Below are positions 39,601 to 46,106 of a stretch of DNA of 51,415 nt, in pieces; position 1 is the stretch's first letter; the number at the start of each line of letters is the position of its first letter. Under the pieces are notes generated by a model. That model did not search any database, had not been told where the DNA came from, and saw nothing but the letters and a program-made list of their open reading frames with translations. This stretch comes from CAYOLL01 sp964404765 [NCBI: uncultured Gemmatimonadota bacterium] (GTDB lineage: Bacteria > 4572-55): NCBI GenBank assembly GCA_964404765.1, contig CAYOLL010000026.1, positions 1-51,415 of the forward strand, given 5' to 3'. The translations under genes were made by a program, and so were the position numbers.

Positions 39601-42600
39601 ACCGCAACCGGTCAGACATTAGCGACAAGCGAAGATACGCCGCTATCCGTTACGTTGGCCGGCAGCGATATTGACGGCAATCCGTTGACCTATACCATCG
39701 TGACCCAACCGGCCCGCGGAACAGTGACCGGCACGCCGCCCAATATCATCTACACCCCAAATCCGCATTACAACGGTTCGGACAGCTTTACTTTCCGCGT
39801 CAACGATGGCGCGGTCAACAGTTCGGCGGCCACAATCAACATTACGGTGAATGCGGTCAACGACGCACCGGTAGTGACGAATAAATTTGTCACTACCAAC
39901 GAGGATACGCCCGTCACCATCATCCTCGAAGGCAGCGACATTGACGGGGATGTTCTGACACTGACCGTGGTGACGCCGCCGCTGCATGGCACATTATCCG
40001 GTGCCGCACCGAATCTGGTTTATACGCCCAATCTCAACTTTAACGGCGCGGATAGTCTAATTTATCGCGCCCAGGATGCCGTAACAAGCAGCCCCGCAGC
40101 GGTCGTGCGCATCCTGGTGGCTGCGGTTAACGATGCCCCGGCGGCCACGGCGCAAGCCCTTACAACCAATGAAGATACGCCATTGGCCATAACGCTGGCC
40201 GGTCTGGATACAGACGGCGACGCCCTGACCTATAGCGTGGTAACGCCGTCAACACGCGGTATATTGACCGGAACAGCGCCGAATTTAACCTACACCCCCA
40301 ATGCCAATTTTAACGGCGCGGACAGTCTGATCTTCCGCGTGAATGATGGCGTGGCCAACAGCGCGCCGGTTGCCATCCGTATTATCGTAAACAGCGTCAA
40401 CGACCCACCGGTTGCAACGAGTGAACTTGTTACGACAAATGAAGATACGCCGGTAAGCTTTGTTTTGGACGGTGGCGACAGTGACGGCAATCCTTTAACC
40501 TTTGCAATTATCACCCCGCCGCTGCACGGAACGCTGAGCGGGACTGCGCCGGCCTTGATCTACACCCCGGGTACAAATTTCAATGGCGCAGATAGTCTGA
40601 TTTTTAGGGTGAATGACGGGACAGTCAATAGCGCCCCGGCCACCGTTAAAATCACTGTAAATGCCGCAAATGATGCCCCGACAGCGACAGCCCAGGCCGT
40701 CACGACCAATGAGGATACGCCGTTGACTTTGCTTTTGACCGGAACCGATGCGGACGGTAACCCGCTGTCATTTACGCTTGTTAGCCAACCGACGCGCGGC
40801 ACATTGACCGGGACAGCCCCAAACCTGATGTATACACCTAACACTAATTTTAATGGCGCGGACAGCCTGACCTTCCGCGTCAATGACGGCACGGTCAACA
40901 GCCCGACCGCGACGGTGCGCATCACTGTCAACGCCGTCAACGACCCGCCGGCAGCCAACAGCGACGCCATCACCACTACGGAAGATGCGCCGGTGTCGAT
41001 AACGCTGATCGGCAGTGATCCGGATGGAAATCCATTAACCTACGCCATTACCGACGCGCCAAAAAATGGCATTCTGAATGGAGCAGCGCCAAATCTGACA
41101 TATACGCCAAATGCTAATTTTAATGGCGTGGACAGTTTGCTTTTTCAGACAAATGACGGGACAATCAATAGCCCGACGGCGGTCGTTCGCATCCGCGTTA
41201 CAGCCGTAAATGACGCCCCGGCGGCAACATCCCAAACCCTTGCCACAGATGAGGATACGCCGTTGATCATCGCGCTGGCCGGCAGCGACGCCGACGGCAA
41301 CCCATTGACCTTTAGCGTGATAAGCCAACCGGCGCGCGGGACTTTAACCGGCGCTGCGCCAAACTTGACATACACGCCGAACGCCAACTTTAACGGCGTG
41401 GACAGCCTGACGTTTAAGGCCAATGACGGTCAGACCGACAGCCCCGCCGCAACCGTGCGGATCACGATTCGTCCGGTCAACGACGCGCCGGTCGCCCTGG
41501 CCCAATCGGTCAGCGCCGGACATAACACGGCCGTCAACATTACCCTGACCGGCAGCGATCCCGAAGGCAGCGCACTGATCTTTGCCATTGCCATCGCGCC
41601 CGCAAACGGAGCTTTGTCCGGCACGGCCCCGAACGTGACTTACACACCCAATTCGGGCTTTGCCGGGACGGATCAATTCACGTTTACCGTCAACGACGGC
41701 CAAATCAGCGGCGCTCCGGCGACAGTCACCATCAGCGTAAACTCAGCGGGTAATCGTGCGCCGGTCGCCCTGGCCCAAAGTCTGACCACGCCGGAAGATA
41801 CGCAGTTGCCGTTGACCCTGGGCGGCAGCGACCCCGACGGCAACCCCTTAACCTTTACCGTCCTGAGCCAGCCTGCGCACGGACAATTGACCGGAACGAC
41901 GCCCAACCTTGTTTACAGCCCGGCTTTAAACTATTTCGGGCCGGACAGTCTGACATTTCGCGTCAATGATGGTATTGTTAACAGCACAACAGCCAGCGTC
42001 ATTTTTGCGGTAACACCGGTGAATGACGCGCCGACCGCCGCTAATCAACTCGCGTCTGCGTCGGAAGATACACCCATCGGCATCGTCTTAAGCGGTAACG
42101 ATGTTGATGGCGACGCGTTGACGTTCACGATTTCGGCAGCCCCGTTAAATGGCGGCCTCAGCGGCACAGCGCCAAACCTGATATATACGCCAAACCTGAA
42201 TTTCCACGGCGCAGACAGTCTGGCCTATCTGGCCACAGACGGCTCGCTGAACAGCAATCCGGCAAAAATCCGCATCGTCATTATCCCTGTAAACGATGCC
42301 CCAACTGCAACGGCGCAAGCAGTGACAACCAGCGAAGACACCCCGTTGCCGATCACACTAAGCGGCAGTGATCCGGACGGCGATGCGCTAACTTTTACGT
42401 TGATAACGATGCCGCAACATGGCGCGCTTACCGGAGCTGCCCCGAATCTTGTTTATGCGCCGACCGCCGGTTACAACGGGCCGGATCGCTTTACTTTCCG
42501 GGTGAGTGATGGTGTCGCCGGCAGTAGTCCGACCGAAGTCGTCATCCAGGTTCAAGGTGTCAACAATCCACCGCTTGCCGTCGGCGATGCAATCGCCACC

Positions 42601-44928
42601 GATGAAGACACGCCCGTGGCGATCACCTTAACAGCCAGTGATGCCGACGGCGATGCCTTGAGTTATACGATTGTGACACCGCCTGCGCATGGGACGCTTA
42701 ACGGAACCGCGCCGAATTTGATCTATATGCCCGCCCAGCATTATTTTGGTCAGGACAGCCTGGTTTTCCGTGCCGGCGATGGGTCACTAAACAGCGCACG
42801 GGCCACGGTGCAAATAACAATTCTTGCCGTTGATGATGAGCCGGTCGCGCAAAGCCAAAACGTGAACGCCGTCGAAGATGCGCCTGTGACAATTACCTTG
42901 AGCGGCAGCGATGTTGATGGCGGCGATCTGGACTTTAGAATTCTGTCTCAACCGCAGCACGGTCAGTTATCCGGCACGGCGCCCAGCCTGATTTACACGC
43001 CATTCGCCAACGATAACGGCGCGGACAACTTCACATTTCAGGTTGGTCACGACATCCACTTCAGTACACCGGCGGTGGTTTCAATCCTCATCAGCCCGGT
43101 AAATGACGCGCCGGTGGCCGCTGCCGATCTCATAACAACCGGTGAAGATTCGCCGGTTGACCTAATCCTATCCGGTAGTGATGTTGATGGCGACGCCCTG
43201 ACATTTACGATTGTCACCCAACCTGCGCATGGCGCCTTGTCCGGCAACGCGCCGGGTCTGAAGTATACACCCGCCGCCAATTATCATGGCCAGGACAACT
43301 TCACATTTAAGGCCAGCGACGGCACAATCAATAGCGCCCCGGCAACCGTTGCCATCACCGTTCTGCCCGCAAATGATGCGCCGGCAGTCACGGCCCAAAC
43401 CCTCACAACAAATGAGGATATCGCCCTGCCTGTGACACTGACCGGTACCGATGTGGACGGCGACGCCTTGACTTTTGCAATCGTCAACCAGCCAAAGCAC
43501 GGGCAACTGAGCGGAACGCCGCCCAATCTCATCTACACCCCGGCCCTGAACTATTACGGCCCGGATGCTTTCTCCTTTCAGGCAAACGATGCGCTGACCG
43601 CTAGCACGCCTGCAGCGATCAACATCACCGTCAAACCGGTCAATGACCCGCCCGCGGCCTTTAACGAAACCGTCCTGATGGATGAAGATACCCCCGTCAC
43701 CATCACCCTGTCCGGCAGCGATATTGACGGCGATGCGCTTTTGTTTGAGATCATTACGCCGCCGGCGCACGGCACGTTATCGGGTCGATTGCCAAACATA
43801 GTTTACACGCCCGCGCTCAATTATCACGGCCCGGACAACTTTATTTTCCGCGTTCAAGATCCGGCGAAGACTGCGGCAACAGCGGCAATTACACTAACGG
43901 TTGCCTCGGTGAATGATGCGCCGGTCGCCCAAGCGCAGCAAGTGTTCACCAATCAGGATGCGCCGGTCAACATCACCCTGGCCGGTTCCGATAGCGAAGG
44001 TAATGCCCTGACCTACACCATCGCCACCCAACCGGCGCATGGCAGTTTAGCCGGAACGCCGCCCAATGTGATCTATACGCCGACTACCGGATTTTTTGGC
44101 GAGGACGCTTTTTCGTTTACGACCAATGACGGTTTGGCCAATAGCGCGCCGGCGATGGTAATGATTGACATTAATGCCGCCGGTAATACCATACCGGTTG
44201 CCCAAAGCGCAGAGCTGCTAATCGCCGAAGACACATCCCTGCCTTTTACATTAACGGCTGAGGATACCGACGGTGACGCACTGACGTTTACCATCCTGAC
44301 CCCGCCGGCGCACGGACAACTGTCCGGTCGCGCCCCAAATTTGACTTATCAACCGGCTGCAAACTATGATGGCAATGACAGCTTCACCTTCCGCGTCAAC
44401 GACGGCAAAGTCAACAGCCGTGCGGCGACAATGACGCTGATCATCATTCCCGTCAATGACGCGCCGATTGTCGCTGAGCTGGCGGATACGACGCTCTTCT
44501 TCTGGCAGCAACTGGAAATCCCGCTGGCAGACTATGTCTTTGATGTCGATAATATCCCCGCTGAAATGACCTGGAGCGTCAACGGCGCAAACCATCTGGA
44601 AGTCAGCATTAATCCGGCGACGGACATGGCTGTCATCAAAATAAAATCGCCCGGATTTGTCGGGACGGAAACGCTGACTTTTACGGCGACTGACCCCGGC
44701 CAATTGTCCGACAGCAGCGTCTTGCGCGTCCATGCTCCGCAGCGCATGGGCGACGTGGACAATGACAACGCGCTGACCGATGCCGACGTGAATCTCATCC
44801 GCGACCATATTCTGGGCCGGATTCAGCTCAGCGCGGCGCAGCAACGCATTGCCGACTTGACCGGCGACGGCGAGATCACAATTCAGGATTTGGTGTGGAT
44901 CAACGCAGTCCGGGCGGAAGGGCGATAA
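27655..44928 (+). CDS. Giant secreted tandem-repeat protein with dockerin
   Basis: A 5,757-residue protein with no frame interruption over 17.3 kb. The ATG at 27655 is chosen because AAGGAG lies 6 nt upstream and a clean signal peptide follows (MKKFGIILGILTLLIPAVTV, cleaved near AA/PP). Layout by residue: module A1 (21-134, shared with the PKD protein); six Ig-like domains (136-1070; GIPDQT, FDLDNYLT, WTGSETVTF), of which the second, fourth and sixth have a further copy of module A inserted; six cadherin/VCBS-like repeats of about 96 residues (1072-1649); four repeats of about 110 residues with NPAAINEDAGQQTxNLSGIG (1651-2090); 39 repeats of 90 residues (2091-5602) with TNEDTPL, DVDGDALTF, GxLSGTAPNLTYTPNANFNG and NDGTVNSAPATVRITVNAVND; one last Ig-like domain; and a two-EF-hand dockerin (5696-5757: DVDNDNALTDAD and DLTGDGEITIQD). 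It probably forms a long calcium-stiffened surface fibre or adhesin. No enzyme domain is visible. Confidence 0.93.
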   Translation: MKKFGIILGILTLLIPAVTVAAPPSWSVNPATYSFNMNMTGQLLINDVVSSNTSNKVAAFVGATVRGVASPALVNGSWLVNMTVYANTNGETITFKTYDAATDQIADIVETRTFASGAIVGDPLNPFQWHAYINFDYPPVLAGIPDQTKEQHQSFATFDLDNYLTHADSDPIVWSISGNTNLSVSIDANKVVTINVANTWIGSETLIFTATEQTTNAKTDADTAIFTKLKTDLVPTVSGIPDQAIGQGGSFNTFDLDTFLTNPDNDAVTWSYAFQTTATGGSAPAWSVNPAGYNFSMTLTTLVRSRGVRASGGNHILAAFVGGQTRGTAQAISTAFGWLYFMTIYANANSEAVTFKFYDQTTGETLPVLQTLTFAANTSAGSPQAPREMDAGRLLISIGAGNVTTITIIDPDWTGSETVTFTAQDQGTLNHFSSSDAATFSIGADFSPLVAGIPDQTIESGQSFATFDLDNYLTLLDGNTVTWSRSGQSNLNVTIDLNNGVSITPVSGVWTGSETIVFRATDDTPNAYSDADTAVFTIRPFDDPPVLADIPNQTIGQGGSFTGFDLDTYLTEQDGDPILWSYAFQTVSQGLPTPSWSVNPANYSFSMSLTARVTARGVIASGANHRLGAFVGGQARGVGQAVLSGSDWLFFLTIYANTNNETVTFKFYDAAAVVQDTLPIAQSITFSANTSLGNALNPRELTAGNLQVSIGAGNVLSIAAINPTWSGSETVRFTAQDQGSLHLYSAFNDAVYSVNADHAPLVAGIPDQTITRGQSFAVFNLAPYLTESDGHSVTWSVTGNTNLNVNIGAAAPYTVTITSPDGLWTGGNTLIFRVQDVTGNAFADVDTATFTVNQTDNPPVVAELLDQTVEQGQTFTGFDLNNFLTEIDGQTVNWSHAFQTPGTTVGDPGWTANTSGFNFSMNMIVRVTSRGLAVTNSASKLAAFVGGQVRGVTTSTLVNSERLFFLNVASNTVGETVSFRFYDADAQLNVPVQETVSFVNGLVGSVNSPYALRAGFIIVTIDAQNAVTFLVPDATWIGNETIRFIAKDTGTVNLFSAFDQAVYTVSANNAVNDRPTALNDAYTTNEDTALNVAVNGVLANDSDPENNTLTPGVIGSVTGGSLILNPNGSFTFTPTLNFNGAAGFTYRLVDTGGLADTATVAITVIAVNDAPVAVADAFSVNEDNLLSVSASGVIANDLDVENSALTAELLSPVSQGALTFNSNGSFSYQPAANYNGPVSFTYRVSDGSLNSAAATVTITVNAVNDPPLASDDAYTVDEDNTLTIAAIAGVLADDTDIENNPLTAVLVAAPASGSLTLNPNGSFVYTPALNFNGAVTFTYQANDGAANSNTVTVTITVSPVNDPPVGVTESYAVDEDQTLSVIAANGVLINDTDVENNPLTAALVSTTSVGVLTFNTNGTFTYTPPANYSGADNFTYRANDGTANSNNVTVTITVNAVNDAPSANDDSYAVNEDNTLNVAASGILSNDFDLELNSMTAVLVSDVLNGVLTLNANGSFSYTPSANFNGTDAFVYRAFDGFSNSNTATVTITINSVNDAPIAGNDTYVTNEDTPLTRTAENGVLANDNDLESSTTATKLTDPANGSLTLNGDGSFIYTPAANFSGGDGFAYYISDSGGLRDTATVTLTINSLNDAPTLATIANPAAINEDAAQQTINLSGIGTGAANETQTLTITATSDNPALIPNPTITYSSPAATGTLRYTPVANANGTAQIRVIVRDNGGTTNGGIDSVAVTFTVTVNAINDAPTLTTIASPAAVNEDAGQQTVNLSGIGTGAANEAQTLTITAKSDNPGLIANPTVTYTSPNATGTLQYTPVANMSGTAQIRVVVRDNGGTTNSGIDSVVVTFTVTVNSVNDAPTLAAITNPAAIDEDAGQQTVNLSGIGTGAANETQTLTITATSDNPTLIPNPAVTYTSPNATGVLQYTPITNANGTAQIRVVIRDNGGTANSGIDSVIVTFTVTVTAVNDPPTLAAIANPAAINEDAGQQTINLSGIGTGAANEAQTLAITATSDNPALIANPTVVYTSPNATGTLQYTPLTNANGTAQVRVVVRDNGGGLDSIAVIFTVTVTAVNDAPVAAAQAVTTNEDAALLITLNAIDVDNVNLTYTIPTPPVNGSLTGTAPNLTYTPGANYNGADSLVFQVSDGALTSTATVRIVVTAVNDPPVATAQAVTTNEDTPRAITLTGSDVDGDALTFTVITNPTKGALSGTAPNLTYTPSANLNGSDSFTFRVGDGSANSAATISITITAVNDPPTATTQTITTNEDTPAALTLSGADIDNDPLTYTVVIQPTKGTVSGVAPNLTYTPNANVNGADSLFFVANDGTVNSGNTVVYLTITPINDPPVAAAQAVTTNEDTPINIVLAGTDVDGDALTYTVVAQPTKGVLSGSAPNLTYTPNPNTNGADNFTFRVSDGAATSSTVTVGITVNAVNDPPTANSDALTTAEDVALPITLTGSDIDNATLTYAVVTSPLNGTLSGTSPNLTYTPNTNFNGADSLTFKANDGTTDSPTAKIRITVTPINDAPLAIAQALSTNEDTPLTITLSGTDADGNPLTYEVLTQPVRGVLTGAAPNLTYTPNANLNGADSLTFRVSDGLINSAAVVVRITVNAINDVPVATAQTVSTNEDTPVAITLGGTDVDGNPLTFTVVTPPVNGVLSGTAPNLTYTPNTNFNGADSLVFKANDGTIDSPTAKIRISVTPANDAPTATAQALATNEDTALAITLSGADIDGNPLTFTVVTLPANGSLSGTAPNLTYTPNTNFNGADSLTFKANDGNLDSPTAKIRLTVNVVNDVPAATAQALTTNEDTPLVMTLTGTDIDGNSLTFTVVTPPINGALSGTAPNLTYTPNANFNGADSLVFKANDGTADSPTAKIRLSVSAVNDAPVATAQLVTTNEDTQLAITLAGTDVDGNALVFTVVNPPAKGVLTGTAPNLTYTPNTNVNGADSLVFKANDGLVDSPTAKIRITINAVNDAPTANPQSVTTAHNTAIPIILTGSDVDGNPLTFVIVTQPANGALSGTPPNVTFTPTNGFAGTTQFSFTVSDGQATSGPATVTISVNSSTNIAPVATSQAVFTNEDTALNIILTGTDSNNDPLTFTVLTSPAHGALTGTVPNLTYTPVAHFNGADSLTFRVNDGTVNSATATIRITVNAVNDPPTAAGSGIVTGEDSPATFTLTGSDPDGNALTFTVVTPPANGTLSGAAPNLTYTPNANFNGADSLTFKANDGTLDSAPAVIRFTVNAVNDPPTAASQTVATAENTPKAFTLIGADVDGNPLTYTVISQPTKGVLSGTAPNLTYTPNTNYNGPDSLTFKVNDGTVDSAPAMVRLNVTSVNSAPAATAEAVTTNEDTPLAVTLRGTDPDGDALTFAIVAPPIHGVLTGTAPNLTYTPNAHYNGPDSLTFKANDGTADSAPAVIRINVNAVNDGPTATAQSLTTSENTPLTITLGGTDADGNSLTYAVVNQPTKGVLSGTAPNLTYTPNANYNGPDSLTFKVNDGTTDSAPATVRIQVSSVNSAPVATAQAVTTNEDVAVAITLLGSDLDGDALTFAVVTPPAHGALTGAAPNVTYTPAANYNGADSLTFRVNDGTISSASATIRITISPVNDAPTATAQTVTTAENTPATITLTGSDVDGDALTYVIVNQPTHGTLSGTPPAMTYTPAANYNGTDNFSYRVNDPANLTAQAVVSITITAVNTPPTAAADAVTTNEDAALPLTLSATDTDGDALTFAIVTPPAKGVLSGTAPNLTYTPNANANGADSLIFRANDGVFNSAPATIRITINPINDIPTAQAQNVITSEDTPITVTLLGNDVDGNPLTFTIISQPTHGALSGIAPNLTYTPEEGYNGADNFTFRVNDGTVNSAPATIGITITGVNNPPTAAGSAVVTAEDIPVGFTLSGSDRDGDALTFTVTTPPQQGTLSGTAPNLVYTPNPNYNGADSLTFRASDGLLNSAPAVIRFTISPANDAPTATGQTLATSEDTPLSVTLAGSDIDGNPLTYTIVTQPARGTVTGTPPNIIYTPNPHYNGSDSFTFRVNDGAVNSSAATINITVNAVNDAPVVTNKFVTTNEDTPVTIILEGSDIDGDVLTLTVVTPPLHGTLSGAAPNLVYTPNLNFNGADSLIYRAQDAVTSSPAAVVRILVAAVNDAPAATAQALTTNEDTPLAITLAGLDTDGDALTYSVVTPSTRGILTGTAPNLTYTPNANFNGADSLIFRVNDGVANSAPVAIRIIVNSVNDPPVATSELVTTNEDTPVSFVLDGGDSDGNPLTFAIITPPLHGTLSGTAPALIYTPGTNFNGADSLIFRVNDGTVNSAPATVKITVNAANDAPTATAQAVTTNEDTPLTLLLTGTDADGNPLSFTLVSQPTRGTLTGTAPNLMYTPNTNFNGADSLTFRVNDGTVNSPTATVRITVNAVNDPPAANSDAITTTEDAPVSITLIGSDPDGNPLTYAITDAPKNGILNGAAPNLTYTPNANFNGVDSLLFQTNDGTINSPTAVVRIRVTAVNDAPAATSQTLATDEDTPLIIALAGSDADGNPLTFSVISQPARGTLTGAAPNLTYTPNANFNGVDSLTFKANDGQTDSPAATVRITIRPVNDAPVALAQSVSAGHNTAVNITLTGSDPEGSALIFAIAIAPANGALSGTAPNVTYTPNSGFAGTDQFTFTVNDGQISGAPATVTISVNSAGNRAPVALAQSLTTPEDTQLPLTLGGSDPDGNPLTFTVLSQPAHGQLTGTTPNLVYSPALNYFGPDSLTFRVNDGIVNSTTASVIFAVTPVNDAPTAANQLASASEDTPIGIVLSGNDVDGDALTFTISAAPLNGGLSGTAPNLIYTPNLNFHGADSLAYLATDGSLNSNPAKIRIVIIPVNDAPTATAQAVTTSEDTPLPITLSGSDPDGDALTFTLITMPQHGALTGAAPNLVYAPTAGYNGPDRFTFRVSDGVAGSSPTEVVIQVQGVNNPPLAVGDAIATDEDTPVAITLTASDADGDALSYTIVTPPAHGTLNGTAPNLIYMPAQHYFGQDSLVFRAGDGSLNSARATVQITILAVDDEPVAQSQNVNAVEDAPVTITLSGSDVDGGDLDFRILSQPQHGQLSGTAPSLIYTPFANDNGADNFTFQVGHDIHFSTPAVVSILISPVNDAPVAAADLITTGEDSPVDLILSGSDVDGDALTFTIVTQPAHGALSGNAPGLKYTPAANYHGQDNFTFKASDGTINSAPATVAITVLPANDAPAVTAQTLTTNEDIALPVTLTGTDVDGDALTFAIVNQPKHGQLSGTPPNLIYTPALNYYGPDAFSFQANDALTASTPAAINITVKPVNDPPAAFNETVLMDEDTPVTITLSGSDIDGDALLFEIITPPAHGTLSGRLPNIVYTPALNYHGPDNFIFRVQDPAKTAATAAITLTVASVNDAPVAQAQQVFTNQDAPVNITLAGSDSEGNALTYTIATQPAHGSLAGTPPNVIYTPTTGFFGEDAFSFTTNDGLANSAPAMVMIDINAAGNTIPVAQSAELLIAEDTSLPFTLTAEDTDGDALTFTILTPPAHGQLSGRAPNLTYQPAANYDGNDSFTFRVNDGKVNSRAATMTLIIIPVNDAPIVAELADTTLFFWQQLEIPLADYVFDVDNIPAEMTWSVNGANHLEVSINPATDMAVIKIKSPGFVGTETLTFTATDPGQLSDSSVLRVHAPQRMGDVDNDNALTDADVNLIRDHILGRIQLSAAQQRIADLTGDGEITIQDLVWINAVRAEGR
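33928..44463 (+). repeat. 39 tandem 270-bp repeats in the giant gene
   Basis: Unit boundaries fall at each VND/PP or VND/AP junction. 10,536 bp divided by 270 gives 39 units, matching a direct count. Units 11 and 29 are a variant type (AHNTA, GFAGTxQFxFTVxDGQ) followed by a one-residue insertion; the unit 38/39 junction carries a similar AGN linker. Units 14 and 16 share a VNSAP ending, which indicates block duplication. Confidence 0.9.
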
Positions 44929-44951
44929 TACTCGAAATATTTATTTTTATG

Positions 44952-44982
44952 TGTCCCTGGCGTTATGAAAGCGCCGGGGACA
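44952..44982 (+). terminator. Hairpin after the giant gene
   Basis: TGTCCCTGGCG (44952-44962) pairs with CGCCGGGGACA (44972-44982), with one mismatch and a 9-nt loop, 24 nt after the stop codon. Only a broken T-tract (TGTTTTGT) follows, so termination is plausible but not certain. Confidence 0.6.
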
Positions 44983-45014
44983 TCCGCTGTTTTGTAAGAC
45001 ATTTTTGGTGGGCT

Positions 45015-45788
45015 ATGCAGCTACACGTCACCGAATACGGCCAGGGCGACCCGTTGATTTTGTTACACGGCCTGTTCGGCCTCAGCGACAACTGGCACAC
45101 ACTCGGCAAACGCTTTGGCGAACAGTGGCGGGTGTTGATTCCGGACTTGCGCAATCACGGTCGCTCGCCGCACAGCAGCGTCATGAATTTTGACGTCATG
45201 GCCGGGGATATTACGGAGTTGATGGATGCGCGCGGCGTGGCGACGGCGTATGTTTTGGGACATTCGCTGGGCGGCAAAGTCGCCATGAAGCTGGCCTTGA
45301 CGCAGCCCGAGCGTGTCCAACGCCTGATAGTGGCCGACATTGCGCCGCGAGCTTATCTGCCGCATCATCTGGTTATTTTTCAAGGACTTTTTGGATTGGA
45401 TTTTAAAGGAGTCAAAACACGCGGCGAAGCGGATGACATTTTAGCGCAGAAAATCCCGTCTGTGGAGATTCGGCAACTGCTGCTGAAAAATCTGCAGCCC
45501 GCGCCGGAAGGCGGCTATCGCTGGAAATTCAACCTGACTGGACTATATCAAAACTATGATCTGCTGATTGCGGCCATCAAAAGTAAGACCGCTTATACAG
45601 AAGCGACGCTTTTCATTCGCGGCGAAAAATCCGATTATATTCTGGACAGCGATCTGCCGGATATCCGCAAGCTTTTCCCGAAAGCTCGCTTTCTTACCAT
45701 TCCCGACGCCGGGCATTGGGTTCATGCCGTCGCGCCACAGGCTTTTTATGAAGCTGTGGTTGAATTTTTACGGGCAGTCATCGACTAA
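45015..45788 (+). CDS. Alpha/beta hydrolase, YbfF-like esterase
   Basis: A 257-residue alpha/beta-hydrolase close to the YbfF/acyl-esterase family in length and order of motifs: oxyanion HGLFG (18-22), the DNW and PDLRNHGRSPH segments typical of YbfF, nucleophile elbow GHSLGG with S85, a late RGEKSDYI segment with the acid, and the catalytic histidine in AGHWVH. The start at MQLHVTEYG is chosen because homologous proteins begin with this strand; an ATG-bearing upstream segment would add unrelated residues. The ribosome site is weak (GGTGGG). Small ester or thioester substrates are expected; the physiological role is unknown. Confidence 0.88.
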   Translation: MQLHVTEYGQGDPLILLHGLFGLSDNWHTLGKRFGEQWRVLIPDLRNHGRSPHSSVMNFDVMAGDITELMDARGVATAYVLGHSLGGKVAMKLALTQPERVQRLIVADIAPRAYLPHHLVIFQGLFGLDFKGVKTRGEADDILAQKIPSVEIRQLLLKNLQPAPEGGYRWKFNLTGLYQNYDLLIAAIKSKTAYTEATLFIRGEKSDYILDSDLPDIRKLFPKARFLTIPDAGHWVHAVAPQAFYEAVVEFLRAVID

Positions 45789-45851
45789 CTTTGTGTACAA
45801 ATATCGTGTTTACAGCGTTTTTTTACTCCGCATAAGGTCAGAAAATCAACC

Positions 45852-45879
45852 TTGACATTCCGGCCAAATTTGCTATAAT
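45852..45879 (+). promoter_or_regulatory. Consensus sigma70 promoter
   Basis: TTGACA (45852-45857) and TATAAT (45874-45879) are both perfect consensus hexamers with a 16-bp spacer. It points into the decayed RNA-binding-protein-like region and the OmpA-family gene. Confidence 0.8.
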
Positions 45880-45927
45880 GTAATAAGAAATATTCATTTC
45901 TGTTTGAACCTCAATGGGAGCGAAATC

Positions 45928-46106
45928 ATGTCCGCCAAGCTGTGTGCATACAACTTATCGGTTCGACTTACGGGTCTTCTTCTATGCGGAAGGGGCGGCT
46001 GAATTCGTATTCCCACCATTGACTCGAATAATTGCAAGCGCATGTCTCGACGGTGATACGAGGTATGCGCTTTTTTCGTTTGACGCCCGAAGCGCAAGGA
46101 TTGCCG
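45928..46106 (+). pseudogene. Probable decayed RRM-type RNA-binding protein gene
   Basis: GGGAG followed by ATG at 45928 starts MSAKLCAYNLS, like the first strand of small bacterial RRM proteins (MSAKLYVGNLS). In another frame, DLRVFFYAEGAAEFV (about 45963-46008) resembles the first RRM helix. Then TRII...CLDGDTR and, in a third frame, RGMRFFRLTPEAQ (about 46059-46098) resemble the RNP1 strand (RGFGFV) and the next helix. The pieces occur in the correct order but in three frames, so several indels are required. A perfect sigma70 promoter lies upstream. The alternative is a chance similarity in a leader region; the call is tentative. Confidence 0.42.

Noticed and set aside
33928-44463. Regular repeats considered as a CRISPR array
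   Set aside because: The period is 270 bp, the units are coding and diverged, and there is no alternation of constant repeats with unique spacers. No cas genes are present.
28339-44844. Minus-strand open frames of up to 414 codons opposite the giant repeat gene
   Set aside because: They repeat with the same 270-bp period, are rich in Arg/Val/Gly, and are a by-product of the codon bias of the sense gene.
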